From Nocardioides humi (GTDB taxonomy: Bacteria > Actinomycetota > Actinomycetes > Propionibacteriales > Nocardioidaceae), in NCBI RefSeq assembly GCF_006494775.1, contig NZ_CP041146.1, forward strand, positions 6,008,501 to 6,072,500: a stretch of DNA of 64,000 nucleotides, given 5' to 3'. Under the pieces are notes generated by a model that worked only from the letters and a program-made list of their open reading frames with translations, was not told the DNA's origin and ran no database searches. Below, piece after piece: positions 8,551-17,666 of this stretch; position 1 is the first letter of the stretch, and each line of letters opens with the position of its first letter. A program made the position numbers and the translations under genes.

Positions 8551-9765
8551 ATGCCCAACCCCGTACGACGGCTGCCCGTCGCCGTCCTCGTGGCCGCGGT
8601 CGTCGCGGTCCTCACCCTCGGTCCCGCGCCCGGCGCCGGCGCCCACGGCTTCTCGTCCGTGGTCTACGCCGACGTGACGGCGCCGGAGCCCGGTCACGTC
8701 CGGGTGGAGCTCGGCCTGGAGTACGACCTCCTCGTCGTGTCCACGGCCGACACCGAGCGGGCCGACGACGTGTTCCAGGACGGCACGGCGGCCTTCGAGG
8801 GCGGCGACGCCGGCGAGCAGGCCGACGCCCTCGAACGGCACCTCGCCACCGTGACGGCGTACGTCACGAAGCGGTTCGAGGTCGGCGCCGGCGGCAGCGC
8901 CTGCACGCCGTCGGTGGCGGACCAGGTGACGATCGCCCAGCGCGAGGGCGTGCCGTACGCCTTCCTGGTCCTCGACTACGCCTGTCCCCGGGCGGACGCA
9001 CACCAGGTCACCAGCCGTCTGTTCCCCGACGACGAGGGCTACGTCCGCGACACGAAGACGATCGTCACCTACGAGCTCGACCTGCGTCACGGCAGCGCCG
9101 CGCTCGACGCCGGCCGGCCGACCTTCGACACGACGCAGTCGGCCTCCGAGCGCTTCGTCGAGTTCTTCCGGCTCGGCGCCGAGCACCTGCTCACCGGGCT
9201 CGACCACATCCTGTTCCTGCTCGCCCTGATCGCCGGCTCCCGCCGGCTGCGCGAGGTCGTCCTGGTCGCCACCACGTTCACCCTCGCCCACTCCGTCACC
9301 TTCGTGCTGGCGGCCCTCGGCCTGGACACGGTGCCGGGCGCGGTCGTCGAGCCGGTCATCGCGCTCTCGATCGCCGTGGTGGCCGGCTGGTACCTGTGGC
9401 GCCTGGTGCGGCTGCGCGAGCACGCGATGGACCTCGAGACCGGCACCGACAGCCACCTCGCGCTCGACCCGGCGGGCTGGACCCGGCTGGCGGTGGTCTT
9501 CTGCTTCGGACTGGTCCACGGCCTCGGCTTCGCCGGCGCGCTGGGCATCGACGCCTCCTGGTCCTGGACCCTGCTCTGGTCGCTGCTCGTCTTCAACCTG
9601 GGCATCGAGGCGGTCCAGCTCGGCATCATCGCGCTGCTCTTCCCGGCGCTGGCCCTGCTGCGCCACCGAGCACCTGCCGCCGGCATCGTCGTGACCGGCC
9701 TGATCACCGCCGGCGTCGCCGTGATGGGCCTGGTGTGGTTCGTGCAGCGGGTCGCGACGGGCTGA
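8551..9765 (+). CDS. HupE/UreJ-family membrane protein
   Basis: A 404-residue exported protein with a signal peptide ending about residue 31 (GAGA-HG), a roughly 190-residue extracytoplasmic region, and a C-terminal multi-spanning domain of the HupE/UreJ_2 type (GAEHLLTGLDHILFLLALIA, FTLAHSVTFVLAALG, FGLVHGLGFAGALG). Histidines in the membrane helices fit a metal-permease role, and family members are linked to nickel for urease or hydrogenase, but transport by this two-part form is unproven. The ATG at 8551 has AAGGAG four bases upstream, favouring it over an earlier in-frame start. Confidence 0.75.
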   Translation: MPNPVRRLPVAVLVAAVVAVLTLGPAPGAGAHGFSSVVYADVTAPEPGHVRVELGLEYDLLVVSTADTERADDVFQDGTAAFEGGDAGEQADALERHLATVTAYVTKRFEVGAGGSACTPSVADQVTIAQREGVPYAFLVLDYACPRADAHQVTSRLFPDDEGYVRDTKTIVTYELDLRHGSAALDAGRPTFDTTQSASERFVEFFRLGAEHLLTGLDHILFLLALIAGSRRLREVVLVATTFTLAHSVTFVLAALGLDTVPGAVVEPVIALSIAVVAGWYLWRLVRLREHAMDLETGTDSHLALDPAGWTRLAVVFCFGLVHGLGFAGALGIDASWSWTLLWSLLVFNLGIEAVQLGIIALLFPALALLRHRAPAAGIVVTGLITAGVAVMGLVWFVQRVATG

Positions 9766-9813
9766 GCGCGAGCGCCGCGTCTTCCGGCGCCGGTCGCCCG
9801 GCCGATCCGCACG

Positions 9814-9835
9814 ATTCACCGAGCCTTCACCCGCG
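9814..9835 (+). promoter_or_regulatory. Candidate PHO box (two 11-nt direct repeats)
   Basis: Two adjacent 11-nt units, ATTCACCGAGC and CTTCACCCGCG, share TTCACC at an exact 11-nt spacing. Direct 11-nt repeats with (G)TTCACC are the known actinobacterial PhoP phosphate box. A TAGGGC -10-like hexamer starts at 9849, 13 bases after the second unit, so a bound activator would cover the -35 position. The downstream gene encodes a secreted phosphatase, which fits phosphate-starvation control. Confidence 0.45.
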
Positions 9836-9927
9836 ACCGACAGCCTCCTAGGGCTCAGCACATCGAGCGAGCTCCACCTGCATCTCCCAGCACGGCTCCC
9901 TATCCCCTCCAAGCCAGAAATGGACGG

Positions 9928-11805
9928 ATGAACTCGATGAAGTCGAAGAACCCTGCGCCCGCCCGCGGCACCCTGCGTCGGCGGGTCGCCTCGGGCGTCA
10001 CGATCGCTGCTCTCAGCGTGTCGGCGGTGCTCGGCGCCGGCGCCCTGGACGCGGCGCATGCCGAGGACCCTGCCGCGATCACCGGCATCGTCCTCAGCGT
10101 CGGTGGTTCCGAGAACCAGCGCGTGGTCTCCTGGTACGCCTCGGCCAACACCGCCCAGAGCGTCCAGGTCGCCCCGACCTCCGCACTCGTCAACGGCGAG
10201 TTCCCCACGACCGCCACGACCTACTCCGCCACCGTCGCCGCCAACACGGTCAGCGGCGGCTACAACGGCCACGCCACCCTCAGCGGGCTCCAGGAGCACA
10301 CGGCGTACTCCTACCGCGTCGGCGCCGAGGGCGCCTGGTCCCCCACCTACTCGTTCAAGACCCAGGACTTCGAGGGCGACTTCGACTTCCTGTTCTTCGG
10401 CGACCCGCAGATCGGCGCCTCGGGCAATGTCGCCAACGACACCGCCGGCTGGGCCGCCACGCTCGACGTGGCGACGGCGGCGCACCCGGACGTCGAGCTG
10501 TTCGTCTCCGGTGGCGACCAGGTCGAGACGGCGGGCACCGAGTCCCAGTGGAACGCTTTCCTCTCCCCCGACAAGCTCCGGCAGTACCCCTGGGTGCCGA
10601 CCATCGGCAACCACGACGTCGGCAGCAAGGCCTACGAGCAGCACTTCTGGACGCCGAACACCGACCGCTCGGCGGCGCTGTACACGAACCCCAGCACCGC
10701 GTCCGGCGGCGACTACTGGTTCATCTACAAGGACGTGCTGTTCATCGACATCAACAGCAACGCCTACAACAACGGCGCGGACGCGGCCCACGTCAACTAC
10801 ATCACCTCGGTCGTCAACGCCCACGGCGCCGAGGCGAAGTACACCGTCCTCGTCTACCACCACGCGATCTACTCCCCGGCCTCGCACGCGCAGGACGCGG
10901 ACGCCAAGATCCGCCGCCAGGACTTCCCGACGGCGTTCTCGAACCTCGGCGTCGACCTCGTCCTGCAGGGCCACGACCACGCCTACTCGCGCAGCTACCT
11001 GCTGAAGAACGGCGAGAAGGCGAACGCCGACGAGGCGGCCGGCGCCAACGAGGTGTTCCAGGGTCCCGGCGGCGTGGTCTACGTGACGGGCAACTCGGCG
11101 TCCGGCTCGAAGTACTACGGGATCACCGCGCCCGGCTCGTACGCCGACCCGGCGCACCCGTCGCAGCGCTGGTACAACTCGGTGGAGAACCAGGAGAACC
11201 GCCGCTCGTACGTGAAGGTCTCCGTCGGTCGCGACGCGCTGACCGTCGAGGACATCCGCAGCGAGGCCTCCGCGAACGGCGCGGTCGGCTCGACGATCGA
11301 CAAGGTCGTGATCAAGCCCAACCACGGCGACGGCCAGGAGGTCGCGGTCGACGTGCCGCAGGCCGGCCCGGGTGAGTTCGGCTGGAAGATCGACGGCCGG
11401 AACAAGCTCGTCGACCTCGGCGAGGCCGAGGAGCAGACCGGCTTCTTCCTCGCCGACGGCGCGATCAACCCGCTCACCGTGACCGACACGCGGCCGAGCG
11501 CCTCCCCCTGGGCGATCAGCGGCCAGATCAGCGACTTCGCCGACGGCACCAAGTCGTTCGCGGCGAAGTACCTGGGCTGGCAGCCGCACGTCCTCGCCGA
11601 GGGCGTGGGCGCGACCGCCGGCGCGCCGATCGAGTCCGGCTACACCGCCGGCAACGGTCTCGCCGACTCGCGCACGCTCAGCTCCGCCACCACCGGCCAC
11701 CCGCTCGGCTCGGCGGACCTCGGTGCGGACCTGACCCTCAAGCTGCCGACCTCGGTCCCGAAGGGCAGCTACCGGGCCACGCTCACCATCACCGCGGTGA
11801 GCTGA
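9928..11805 (+). CDS. Secreted purple-acid-phosphatase-like protein with WxL-like C-terminus
   Basis: A 625-residue exported metallophosphoesterase. A signal peptide (about residues 1-45, cleavage near AHA-ED) is followed by a purple-acid-phosphatase N-terminal Ig/FN3 domain, then the phosphatase core with all metal-ligand motifs visible: GDPQIG, GGDQVE, GNHD, YHHAIYS and GHDHAYSRSY. The last roughly 120 residues (ISGQISDFADG, YLGWQPHV, LGADLTLKLPTSVPKG) resemble WxL-type cell-wall attachment domains of actinobacteria, though the second Trp motif is weak. It is the first gene of a three-gene surface operon and follows a candidate PHO box. Role: extracellular phosphate release while held at the wall. 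Confidence 0.8.
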   Translation: MNSMKSKNPAPARGTLRRRVASGVTIAALSVSAVLGAGALDAAHAEDPAAITGIVLSVGGSENQRVVSWYASANTAQSVQVAPTSALVNGEFPTTATTYSATVAANTVSGGYNGHATLSGLQEHTAYSYRVGAEGAWSPTYSFKTQDFEGDFDFLFFGDPQIGASGNVANDTAGWAATLDVATAAHPDVELFVSGGDQVETAGTESQWNAFLSPDKLRQYPWVPTIGNHDVGSKAYEQHFWTPNTDRSAALYTNPSTASGGDYWFIYKDVLFIDINSNAYNNGADAAHVNYITSVVNAHGAEAKYTVLVYHHAIYSPASHAQDADAKIRRQDFPTAFSNLGVDLVLQGHDHAYSRSYLLKNGEKANADEAAGANEVFQGPGGVVYVTGNSASGSKYYGITAPGSYADPAHPSQRWYNSVENQENRRSYVKVSVGRDALTVEDIRSEASANGAVGSTIDKVVIKPNHGDGQEVAVDVPQAGPGEFGWKIDGRNKLVDLGEAEEQTGFFLADGAINPLTVTDTRPSASPWAISGQISDFADGTKSFAAKYLGWQPHVLAEGVGATAGAPIESGYTAGNGLADSRTLSSATTGHPLGSADLGADLTLKLPTSVPKGSYRATLTITAVS

Positions 11806-11886
11806 CCCGCTCCTCCACCCGGCAGGCCGGTGCTCGGGCACCGGCCTGTACCCGCGCCCGCCGTACCCCTCCCGAAGGTGAACCCG

Positions 11887-12875
11887 ATGCTCTCCCGCCC
11901 GCTGGCCCTGCTGGCCGCCCTGCTCCTCTCCGTCCTCGTCGCCCCCGCGCCCGCGCAGGCCGCGGAGGGCGAGGCCTCCTGGGCGATCCGGACCGCGTCG
12001 AACACCTATGGCGACGCCCGCCAGAACTTCAGCTACACGCTCAACCCCGGCGCCACGGTCGAGGACGCGCTGGTGGTCCACAACGACGGCACGGAGCCGA
12101 TCACCCTCGCGGTGTACGCCGCCGACGGGTTCACCACCACCGACGGCCAGCTCGACCTGCTCCGCACCGACCAGGAGTCCCACGGCGTCGGCGTCTGGGT
12201 CACGGCCGGCCGGAGCACCGTCAAGATCAAGCCCGGCAGGGAGAAGCAGGTCCCGTTCGCCCTCGCGGTCCCCGACAACGCGACGCCCGGCGACCACCTC
12301 GGCGGCATCGTCACCTCGCTGACGTCCGAGGCGAACGACGCCGGCATCGCCGTCGACCGGCGCCTGGCGATGCGGATCCGGGTGCGCGTCAGCGGCGAGC
12401 TCGCGCCCCAGCTCACCGTCGAGGACCCGCACGTCGACTACGACGGCACCGCCAACCCGCTCGGCACGGGTGAGGCGACCGTCGAGTACACGATCCACAA
12501 CACCGGGAACGCGATCCTCGCCGCGCGCCAGGAGGTCCGGGTCACCGGGCCCTTCGGCTGGGCCGGCCGGGACGCGCCCGACCTCCCCGACACCCCGAGC
12601 TGCTGCCCGGCGAGAGGTGGACGGTCTCCGTGCCCGTCGACGGCGTCCCCCCGCTGGTGCGCCTCTCCGCGCAGGTGCGGCTGGTGCCGCTGCTCAACGA
12701 CGCCGCCGGGTCCACGAGCACCCTCGACGCCGTCGAGGAGACCGGTCACGGCTGGGCGGTGCCCTGGACGCTCCTGCTCGTCGTCGTCCTCGTCGGCGGC
12801 GGTGGGACCGGGCTCGTCGTCCGCGACCGCCGGTTGCGGGCCGCGGTGCGCGAGACCGCAAGCGCGAGCGCCTGA
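11887..12875 (+). CDS. DUF916 / WxL-interacting membrane-anchored protein (frameshifted)
   Basis: Signal peptide, then a DUF916-type domain (WAIRTASNTYGDARQNFSY, VVHNDGTEPITLAVYAADGF, TPGDHLGGIVTSL), the class that binds peptidoglycan and WxL proteins. After DLPDTP the reading frame is lost at the C-run 12593-12596. Restoring one C gives PELLPGERWTVSVPVDG and continues to a C-terminal transmembrane helix (TLLLVVVLVGGGGTGLVV) plus a basic tail, ending at 12875, 329 aa in all. The start ATG at 11887 has GAAGGTG just upstream. It pairs with the WxL-like phosphatase before it and overlaps the next gene by one base. The break may be a sequence error. Confidence 0.72.
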
Positions 12876-14402
12876 TGGGACGCGCGCTGCCCCGCCTCGC
12901 GCTGCTGGCCGTCGCCGTTCCGGCGCTGGTCGCCGGTCCGGCCGCCACCGCGACCGCCGCGCCGGTCGCGTCCTGCACGTACGCCGGCACCGGCACCGGC
13001 ACGGTCAGCGTCGACGGGGAGCCGCGGGTCGGCGAGACGATCACCGCGACCTACCACGGCGGCGCCGACGGCGGCCTGACCTGGAGCTGGACCGGCACCG
13101 GGTACGGCGCCTCCTTCCGCACCCGCTCCTTCACCCCGCGCCCCGACATGGTCGGCGCCGATGTGCGGCTGACCGTCCACGCGCCCGCGACCGGGTTCCG
13201 CGCCGACTGCGTCCTGCCGCGCATCGACTGGGGACGCCTGGCCGCGCCGCCCGAGCCGGAGCTCTCCGGCACGGCCGAGGCCGGCGGCAGGCTGCGCGCC
13301 GCCGTACCGGCGCCTCCGCCGCCCGGGGCCGCGTACCACTACGAGTGGTTCCTCGCCGACGCGCCGAGCGCCTTCGCGACCGGCCCGGAGGTCGACGTCA
13401 CGCCGGCGATGGTGGGCCGGGAGCTCACCGTCAAGGCGATGGCGACCGCGATCGGCTACCGGGACTCCGCGTGGTCCGCGCCGGCGGGCCCCGGGGGTCG
13501 TCGGCGCCGAGCGGCTCGCGACGCCCGGCGCGCCCACGATCAGCGGCGTCACCGAGACGGCCGGCGTCCTCGTCGCCCAGCACGCGGACGACGCCGGCCT
13601 GCCCGAGGGGACGGCGTACCACTACCGGTGGCTCGCGGACGGGACGGTGTTCGCCTCCGGTCCCCAGGTGAGCCTCGCCGCTGCGCAGGTGGGGGCCGTC
13701 GTCACCGCCCAGGTGCAGGTCAGCGCCCCCGGCCGCGCCACCTCCGCGTGGTCCGCCGCGTCGCCCGGCGTCGGGCCCGTCGCGCGCGCCGTCCTGCGCA
13801 CGCCCGACGCGGTCCGCGTCGACGGCTCCCCCGAGGTCGGCCAGCGGCTCAGCGCCGTGGTGACGGGCAGCTGGACGGAGGGCACGGCGCTGACCTGGAC
13901 CTGGCTGGCCGACGGCGAGCCGTTCGCCGGCACGGTCGGCGCCGTCGTCCTGACGCCGGCGCAGGCGGGAGCGATGATCGCGGTGCGGGTCACCGGCGAG
14001 CTCGCCGGCCATCTCCCCGGCGTGGTGGTCTCCGACCCGGTCGGGCCGGTCCCGGGCGAGCCGATCGACGTACCCACCGATCCCACCGGCCCCGCCGAGG
14101 TCGTCGATCCCGGGCCGGTCGTCGCGGCCCAGCTGGACTCGCACCGGCCGCGTCTCGTGGGGACGCCGCGGGTCGGCCGCCGGCTGGTCGCCAAGCTCCG
14201 CCCCGGCCGCTGGACGGCGGGCACGACGCTCACGGTGCGGTGGTACGCCGGCGGCAAGCTGATCCGGCGCGGCACCGGGCACACCCGGCTCCGGCTGACC
14301 CCCGCCGAGCGGGGCAAGCGGATCCGGGTGGTCGTCGTGGGCAAGAAGCCCGGCTACCCGAAGGTCGAGCGCGTCAGCAGGAGGACCGTCCGGGTCCGCT
14401 GA
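12875..14402 (+). CDS. Secreted Ig-like-repeat protein (frameshifted)
   Basis: An exported protein of about 508 residues with a signal peptide (AVPALVAGPAATATAAP) and four or more Ig-like repeat units of the pattern G.P.VG..L.A....W......WLADG found in actinobacterial surface proteins (PRVGETITATY, WTWLADGEPFAG, PRVGRRLVAKLRPGRWTAGT). The frame shifts at the G-run 13493-13497: before it the reading is SAPAGPG and after it VVGAERLATPG; removing one G or adding two restores it. The ATG overlaps the DUF916 stop (TGATG). No enzymatic motif is visible; a structural partner of the surface complex is likely. Confidence 0.65.
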
Positions 14403-14403
14403 G

Positions 14404-14422
14404 CCGGCCCTCCCCGGGCCGG
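14404..14422. terminator. GC hairpin between convergent genes
   Basis: A perfect 7-bp stem (CCGGCCC, loop TCCCC, GGGCCGG) occupies the 21-bp gap between the Ig-like-repeat gene and the convergent tatC. It has no T-run, as is common for actinobacterial terminators, and could act on both strands. Confidence 0.45.
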
Positions 14423-14423
14423 G

Positions 14424-15260
14424 TCAGAGCGGGCTCGGCTCGTCGGGCGAGAGGCCGGCGTTGATCGTCCGGCCCGCGCGCCGCCGGTCGTTGAGCCGGG
14501 CGATCACCTCGGAGATCAGGAACAGCACGACCATCGGAACGGCCATGAAGGTCATCGTGAACGGGTCGCCCGACGGCGTCATGATCGCCGCGAAGATGAA
14601 GGTGCCGACGATCATCCACGGCCGGTGGGCGCCGAGCGTCTTGCCCTTGAGGATGCCGGCCATGTTGAGCAGCACGACGAACACCGGGATCTCGAACGCG
14701 ATGCCGAAGCCGAGCAGCGTGCGGCTGAAGAAGGTGAGGTAGTCGTTGAACTCGACGAGGTTCGTCAGCTCCTCGGGGTTGAGCCCGATCAGGATCTCCA
14801 GGCCCTTGGGGAGCGTGACGTAGCCGAGCACGACGCCGACGATGAACAGCGGCCCGGCGATGGCGGCGAAGATCCCGGTCCAGCGCTTCTCGTTGCGGTG
14901 CAGGCCCGGGAGGATGAACGCCCAGATCTGGTAGAGCCAGACCGGGCTGGAGCCGATCAGCGCCGCGAGGCCGCAGAGCTTGAGGTAGAGCAGGAAGCCG
15001 CCGGCCGCGCCCGAGGTCGTGGCCTCGGTGGAGCCGTCGGGCAGCTTCGCCTGCGCGGCGAGATAGGGCTCGAGGACCAGCTGGAACAGCGGGTCGAAGA
15101 AGAACAGCGCGACGCCGAAGGCCACGAGGACCGCGAACCCGGACTTCAGGATGCGGGCGCGCAGCTCACGCAGGTGGTCGGACAGCGCCATCCGCCCGTC
15201 GTCGCCGACGGGATGGACCGGCTTTCCGATGAAGAGCTTGAGGAGACCGGAGACGGCCAA
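14424..15260 (-). CDS. tatC: Sec-independent translocase subunit TatC
   Basis: TatC (278 aa) is the multi-spanning receptor of the twin-arginine export pathway that recognises RR signal peptides. It has the DHLRELRARI motif on the first cytoplasmic segment, six hydrophobic helices, and the conserved FEIPVFVVLLNMAGI and MTPSGDPFTM regions. The TTG at 15260 gives an N-terminal extension typical of actinobacterial TatC (VHPVGDDGRMALSDHL); the ATG at 15191 is the alternative. Two bases separate it from tatA, with which it is co-transcribed, next to pafC. Confidence 0.95.
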   Translation of the reverse strand: MAVSGLLKLFIGKPVHPVGDDGRMALSDHLRELRARILKSGFAVLVAFGVALFFFDPLFQLVLEPYLAAQAKLPDGSTEATTSGAAGGFLLYLKLCGLAALIGSSPVWLYQIWAFILPGLHRNEKRWTGIFAAIAGPLFIVGVVLGYVTLPKGLEILIGLNPEELTNLVEFNDYLTFFSRTLLGFGIAFEIPVFVVLLNMAGILKGKTLGAHRPWMIVGTFIFAAIMTPSGDPFTMTFMAVPMVVLFLISEVIARLNDRRRAGRTINAGLSPDEPSPL

Positions 15261-15262
15261 GG

Positions 15263-15532
15263 TCAGGCGTTGTTCTCGCGCCGCTCGTCGACGATCTCGC
15301 CCTCGGCGACGTCGTCGGCGGCGTTCAGCTCACCGGGCTGCACCGGCGGGGCGGGCTTGGCCGGCGTCTCGTCGTCGTCGCGCAGGCCCTTGGTCTCGGC
15401 CTTGAAGATCCGCAGCGCCTGGCCGGTGCCACGCGCGAGGTCGGGGAGCTTCGCGGCTCCGAACACCAGCACCACGATCGCCAGGATGACGAGCCACTCG
15501 GCGCCCTGGGGCATTCCGATCAGGGGAAACAT
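15263..15532 (-). CDS. tatA: Twin-arginine translocase subunit TatA
   Basis: A small 89-residue TatA: one N-terminal transmembrane helix (EWLVILAIVVLVFGAAKLPDL with the FG-x-KLPDL hinge), an amphipathic helix (LARGTGQALRIFKAETKG) and an acidic tail. It polymerises to form the Tat conduit. I chose the ATG at 15532; an upstream in-frame TTG at 15544 adds four residues. It precedes tatC by two bases. Confidence 0.93.
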   Translation of the reverse strand: MFPLIGMPQGAEWLVILAIVVLVFGAAKLPDLARGTGQALRIFKAETKGLRDDDETPAKPAPPVQPGELNAADDVAEGEIVDERRENNA

Positions 15533-15591
15533 CGGTGGGACCAACTCTCGATCGTCGGGTTCTGCGGGACTGCTCCCATGCTACGCCCCCG

Positions 15592-16598
15592 TCAGCGGTA
15601 CAGGCTGAGGGTCTCCTGTGCGCGGGCCGTGAACGTCGCGGTGAGCTCGGCCGGGCGGATCACGGTGGCATGCGGTGCCAGGCGCAGCAGCAGCCGGGTC
15701 AGCCACCTCCGGTCGACCACGACCAGGTCGACCTCGGCCGAGCCGTCGTCGTGCGCCCGGACCTCGCGGACCGGGTAGTAGTCGGTCGCCCACCGGGCCG
15801 GCGGCTCCAGCCGCAGCGTCACCAGCGTCGCGTCGGGGACGTCGTCACTGAACAGCCCCTCGCTCAGGTCCCGCGGCGGCCGGGCCGCCGTCGTCGGGGC
15901 GCTCGGCAGGAGCTCGGCCTTCGTGATCCGGTCCAGCCGGAACAGCCGGTCGCCCCCGGCCCGGTGGCAGAAGGCGTCGAGATAGGAGAAGACCCCGTGC
16001 GCGACCACGCCGTACGGGTCGACGACCCGCTCCGACTCCTCGTCGCGGGACGGCACGAAGTACAGCAGCCGCAGCTGCCGCCCGCTCGCCACCGCCTCGT
16101 CCACGAGCGCCGTCAGCTGCGCCACCACGACCTGCTGGGCGTCCCGGGGCGACGGCGTCACCTCCACGTGCGGCGCACCCGTCGCCGCGGCCTCCAGCTT
16201 CGCCAGCACCCGGTCGACCAGCTCCGGCGTCGCCCCGCGGACGCGGTGTCCCGCAGCATCCGCAGCGCCACGATCACCGCCGACGCCTCCGTCGCCGTCA
16301 GCCGCAGCGGCCGCGCGAGGTAGTCGGCGTTCTCGACCCGGATCACGCCCTCGGTGACCGGGCTCCCCTCCTCGGTGACGATCGCGTCGAGGTCGACGTC
16401 GATGAGGTCGTCGGGCAGACCGCCCGGCAGGCCGCACATGAAGAGCACCTTGAGGTCGCGCACCACCTGCTGCGGCGTCGTACCCAGCAGCGTGGCGGCC
16501 TCCTCCAGGCGCACGCCGTCGCGGTGGTGCAGGAACGGCACCAGCGTCAGCAGCCGCGCCACCTGGTCCCGCGCCCCCGGCGTGGGTGTCCTGCTCAC
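15592..16598 (-). CDS. pafC: WYL-domain regulator PafC (frameshifted)
   Basis: PafC pairs with PafB as a WYL-domain transcriptional activator of the mycobacterial-type DNA-damage response; the genes are named for their link to pafA. The first part (VSRTPTPGARDQVARLLTLVPFLHHRDGVRLEEAATLLG) is a winged helix; the second holds the WYL domain (YFVPSRDEESERVVDPYGVV). The two parts are in different frames, joined at the C-run 16233-16236, where one extra C would give ASAGATPELVDRV and a 335-residue protein of normal length. The GTG at 16598 has an AGGAG site upstream. A repeat element sits between it and pafB, which often directly adjoin. Confidence 0.85.
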
Positions 16599-16619
16599 CG
16601 GACCGCTCCTGAACCACGC

Positions 16620-16681
16620 CGATTGGGCAGAAACCGCAGGTCTGTGCGGCGTGTCGTTGCGGTTTGGGACCAAACCGCAAC
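16620..16681 (-). repeat. Palindrome/half-site repeat, copy 1
   Basis: Copy 1 of the dispersed element, lying between pafB and pafC. Core palindrome at 16658-16679 (arms TGCGGTTTGG and its complement around two bases), extended to GTTGCGG...CCGCAAC; a 19-nt spacer; then the half-site block with AAACCGCA at 16631-16638 and GATTGGGCAG. Read on the minus strand it is core then half-site, beginning 23 bases after the pafB stop. Confidence 0.9.
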
Positions 16682-16704
16682 CTTCGGAGCACTCGCCGGA
16701 CCAC

Positions 16705-17666
16705 TCACCGGACCACCTCCGCCAGCCGGGCGACTACCTGCTCGCGGACCTCCGCCGGCTCGACGAGCACTGCGTCGGGGCCGTGGGAGAGCACCTCGTC
16801 GGCCAGGCCCTGGGTCGGGCGCACCAGGACCAGACGGTCCCAGCCGGTCCGGTCGTCGGGTCCGGCCACGCCGACCTCCACCCGCTCGGCGGAGCGCCGC
16901 AGGCCGTGGCCGGTGTCCTCCCGGACGAGCACCACCGCCGTGGTGGTGGGGGTCGGCGGCGCCATCCGGCGGGCGATCGCGCGGACGTCGGTCTCCGGGG
17001 GTACGTCGTACGCGCCGGGCGGGCCGACCAGGCGCACCTCGCCCTGCACCCGGGACAGCCGGAACACGCGCTCCGCCTCTCGGTCGGCGTCGTGGCCGAC
17101 GAGGTACCACCGGCCGGCGTACCGGACGACCCCCCACGGCTGCACCCGCCGCCGCATCGGGGTGTCGGCGCCGGGACGCTGGTAGTCGAACTCGATCGCG
17201 TTGCGCTCGCAGACCGCGACCCAGCACTTCTCGAAGGCGGGCTCCTCGGCGGTGAGCAGTGGCCGGGCGATCTCGAGCGCGTCGAGGTCGACGTCGATCC
17301 CCGCCGCGCTCAGCTTCCGTACGGCGTCCGTGGTCGCCTGCGCCATGGTGGCGTGCTGCCACACCCGCGACGCGATGCCGACGACCGCGGCCTCCTCGGG
17401 GTCAGCTCCACATCGGGCAGCGCGAACGCCTCCGGCGGGATCCGGTAGCCGACCTCGTCCTCGAAGAGCGGGTCCACGGCCGCGACCTCCACCGGGACGC
17501 CGAGACTACGCAGCTCGTCCTTGTCGCGCTCGAACATCTTCTCGAACGCGTCCGCGCGGGAGTCCGGGTACAGCAGCTCGCGGATCCGCTCCTTGGCGAT
17601 CGGCCTGCGCTGCACCAGGAGCATGATCAGCAGGTTGAGGAGGCGCTCACTCTTCGGTGCTGGCAT
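16705..17666 (-). CDS. pafB: WYL-domain regulator PafB (frameshifted)
   Basis: PafB (about 320 aa when repaired) has an N-terminal winged helix (SERLLNLLIMLLVQRRPIA, then DSRADAFEKMFERDKDELRSLGVPVE) and a WYL domain (MRRRVQPWGVVRYAGRWYLVGHD). The two halves lie in different frames joined at the G-run 17398-17401; one extra base gives VELTPEEAAVVGIASRVW. With PafC it controls DNA-damage genes in mycobacteria. The ATG at 17666 lies 20 bases inside the 3' end of the FKBP gene. Confidence 0.85.

Noticed and set aside
8482..12498. Long minus-strand open frame across the HupE and phosphatase genes
   Set aside because: It is antisense to genes with clear motifs and signal peptides and has no recognisable protein features.
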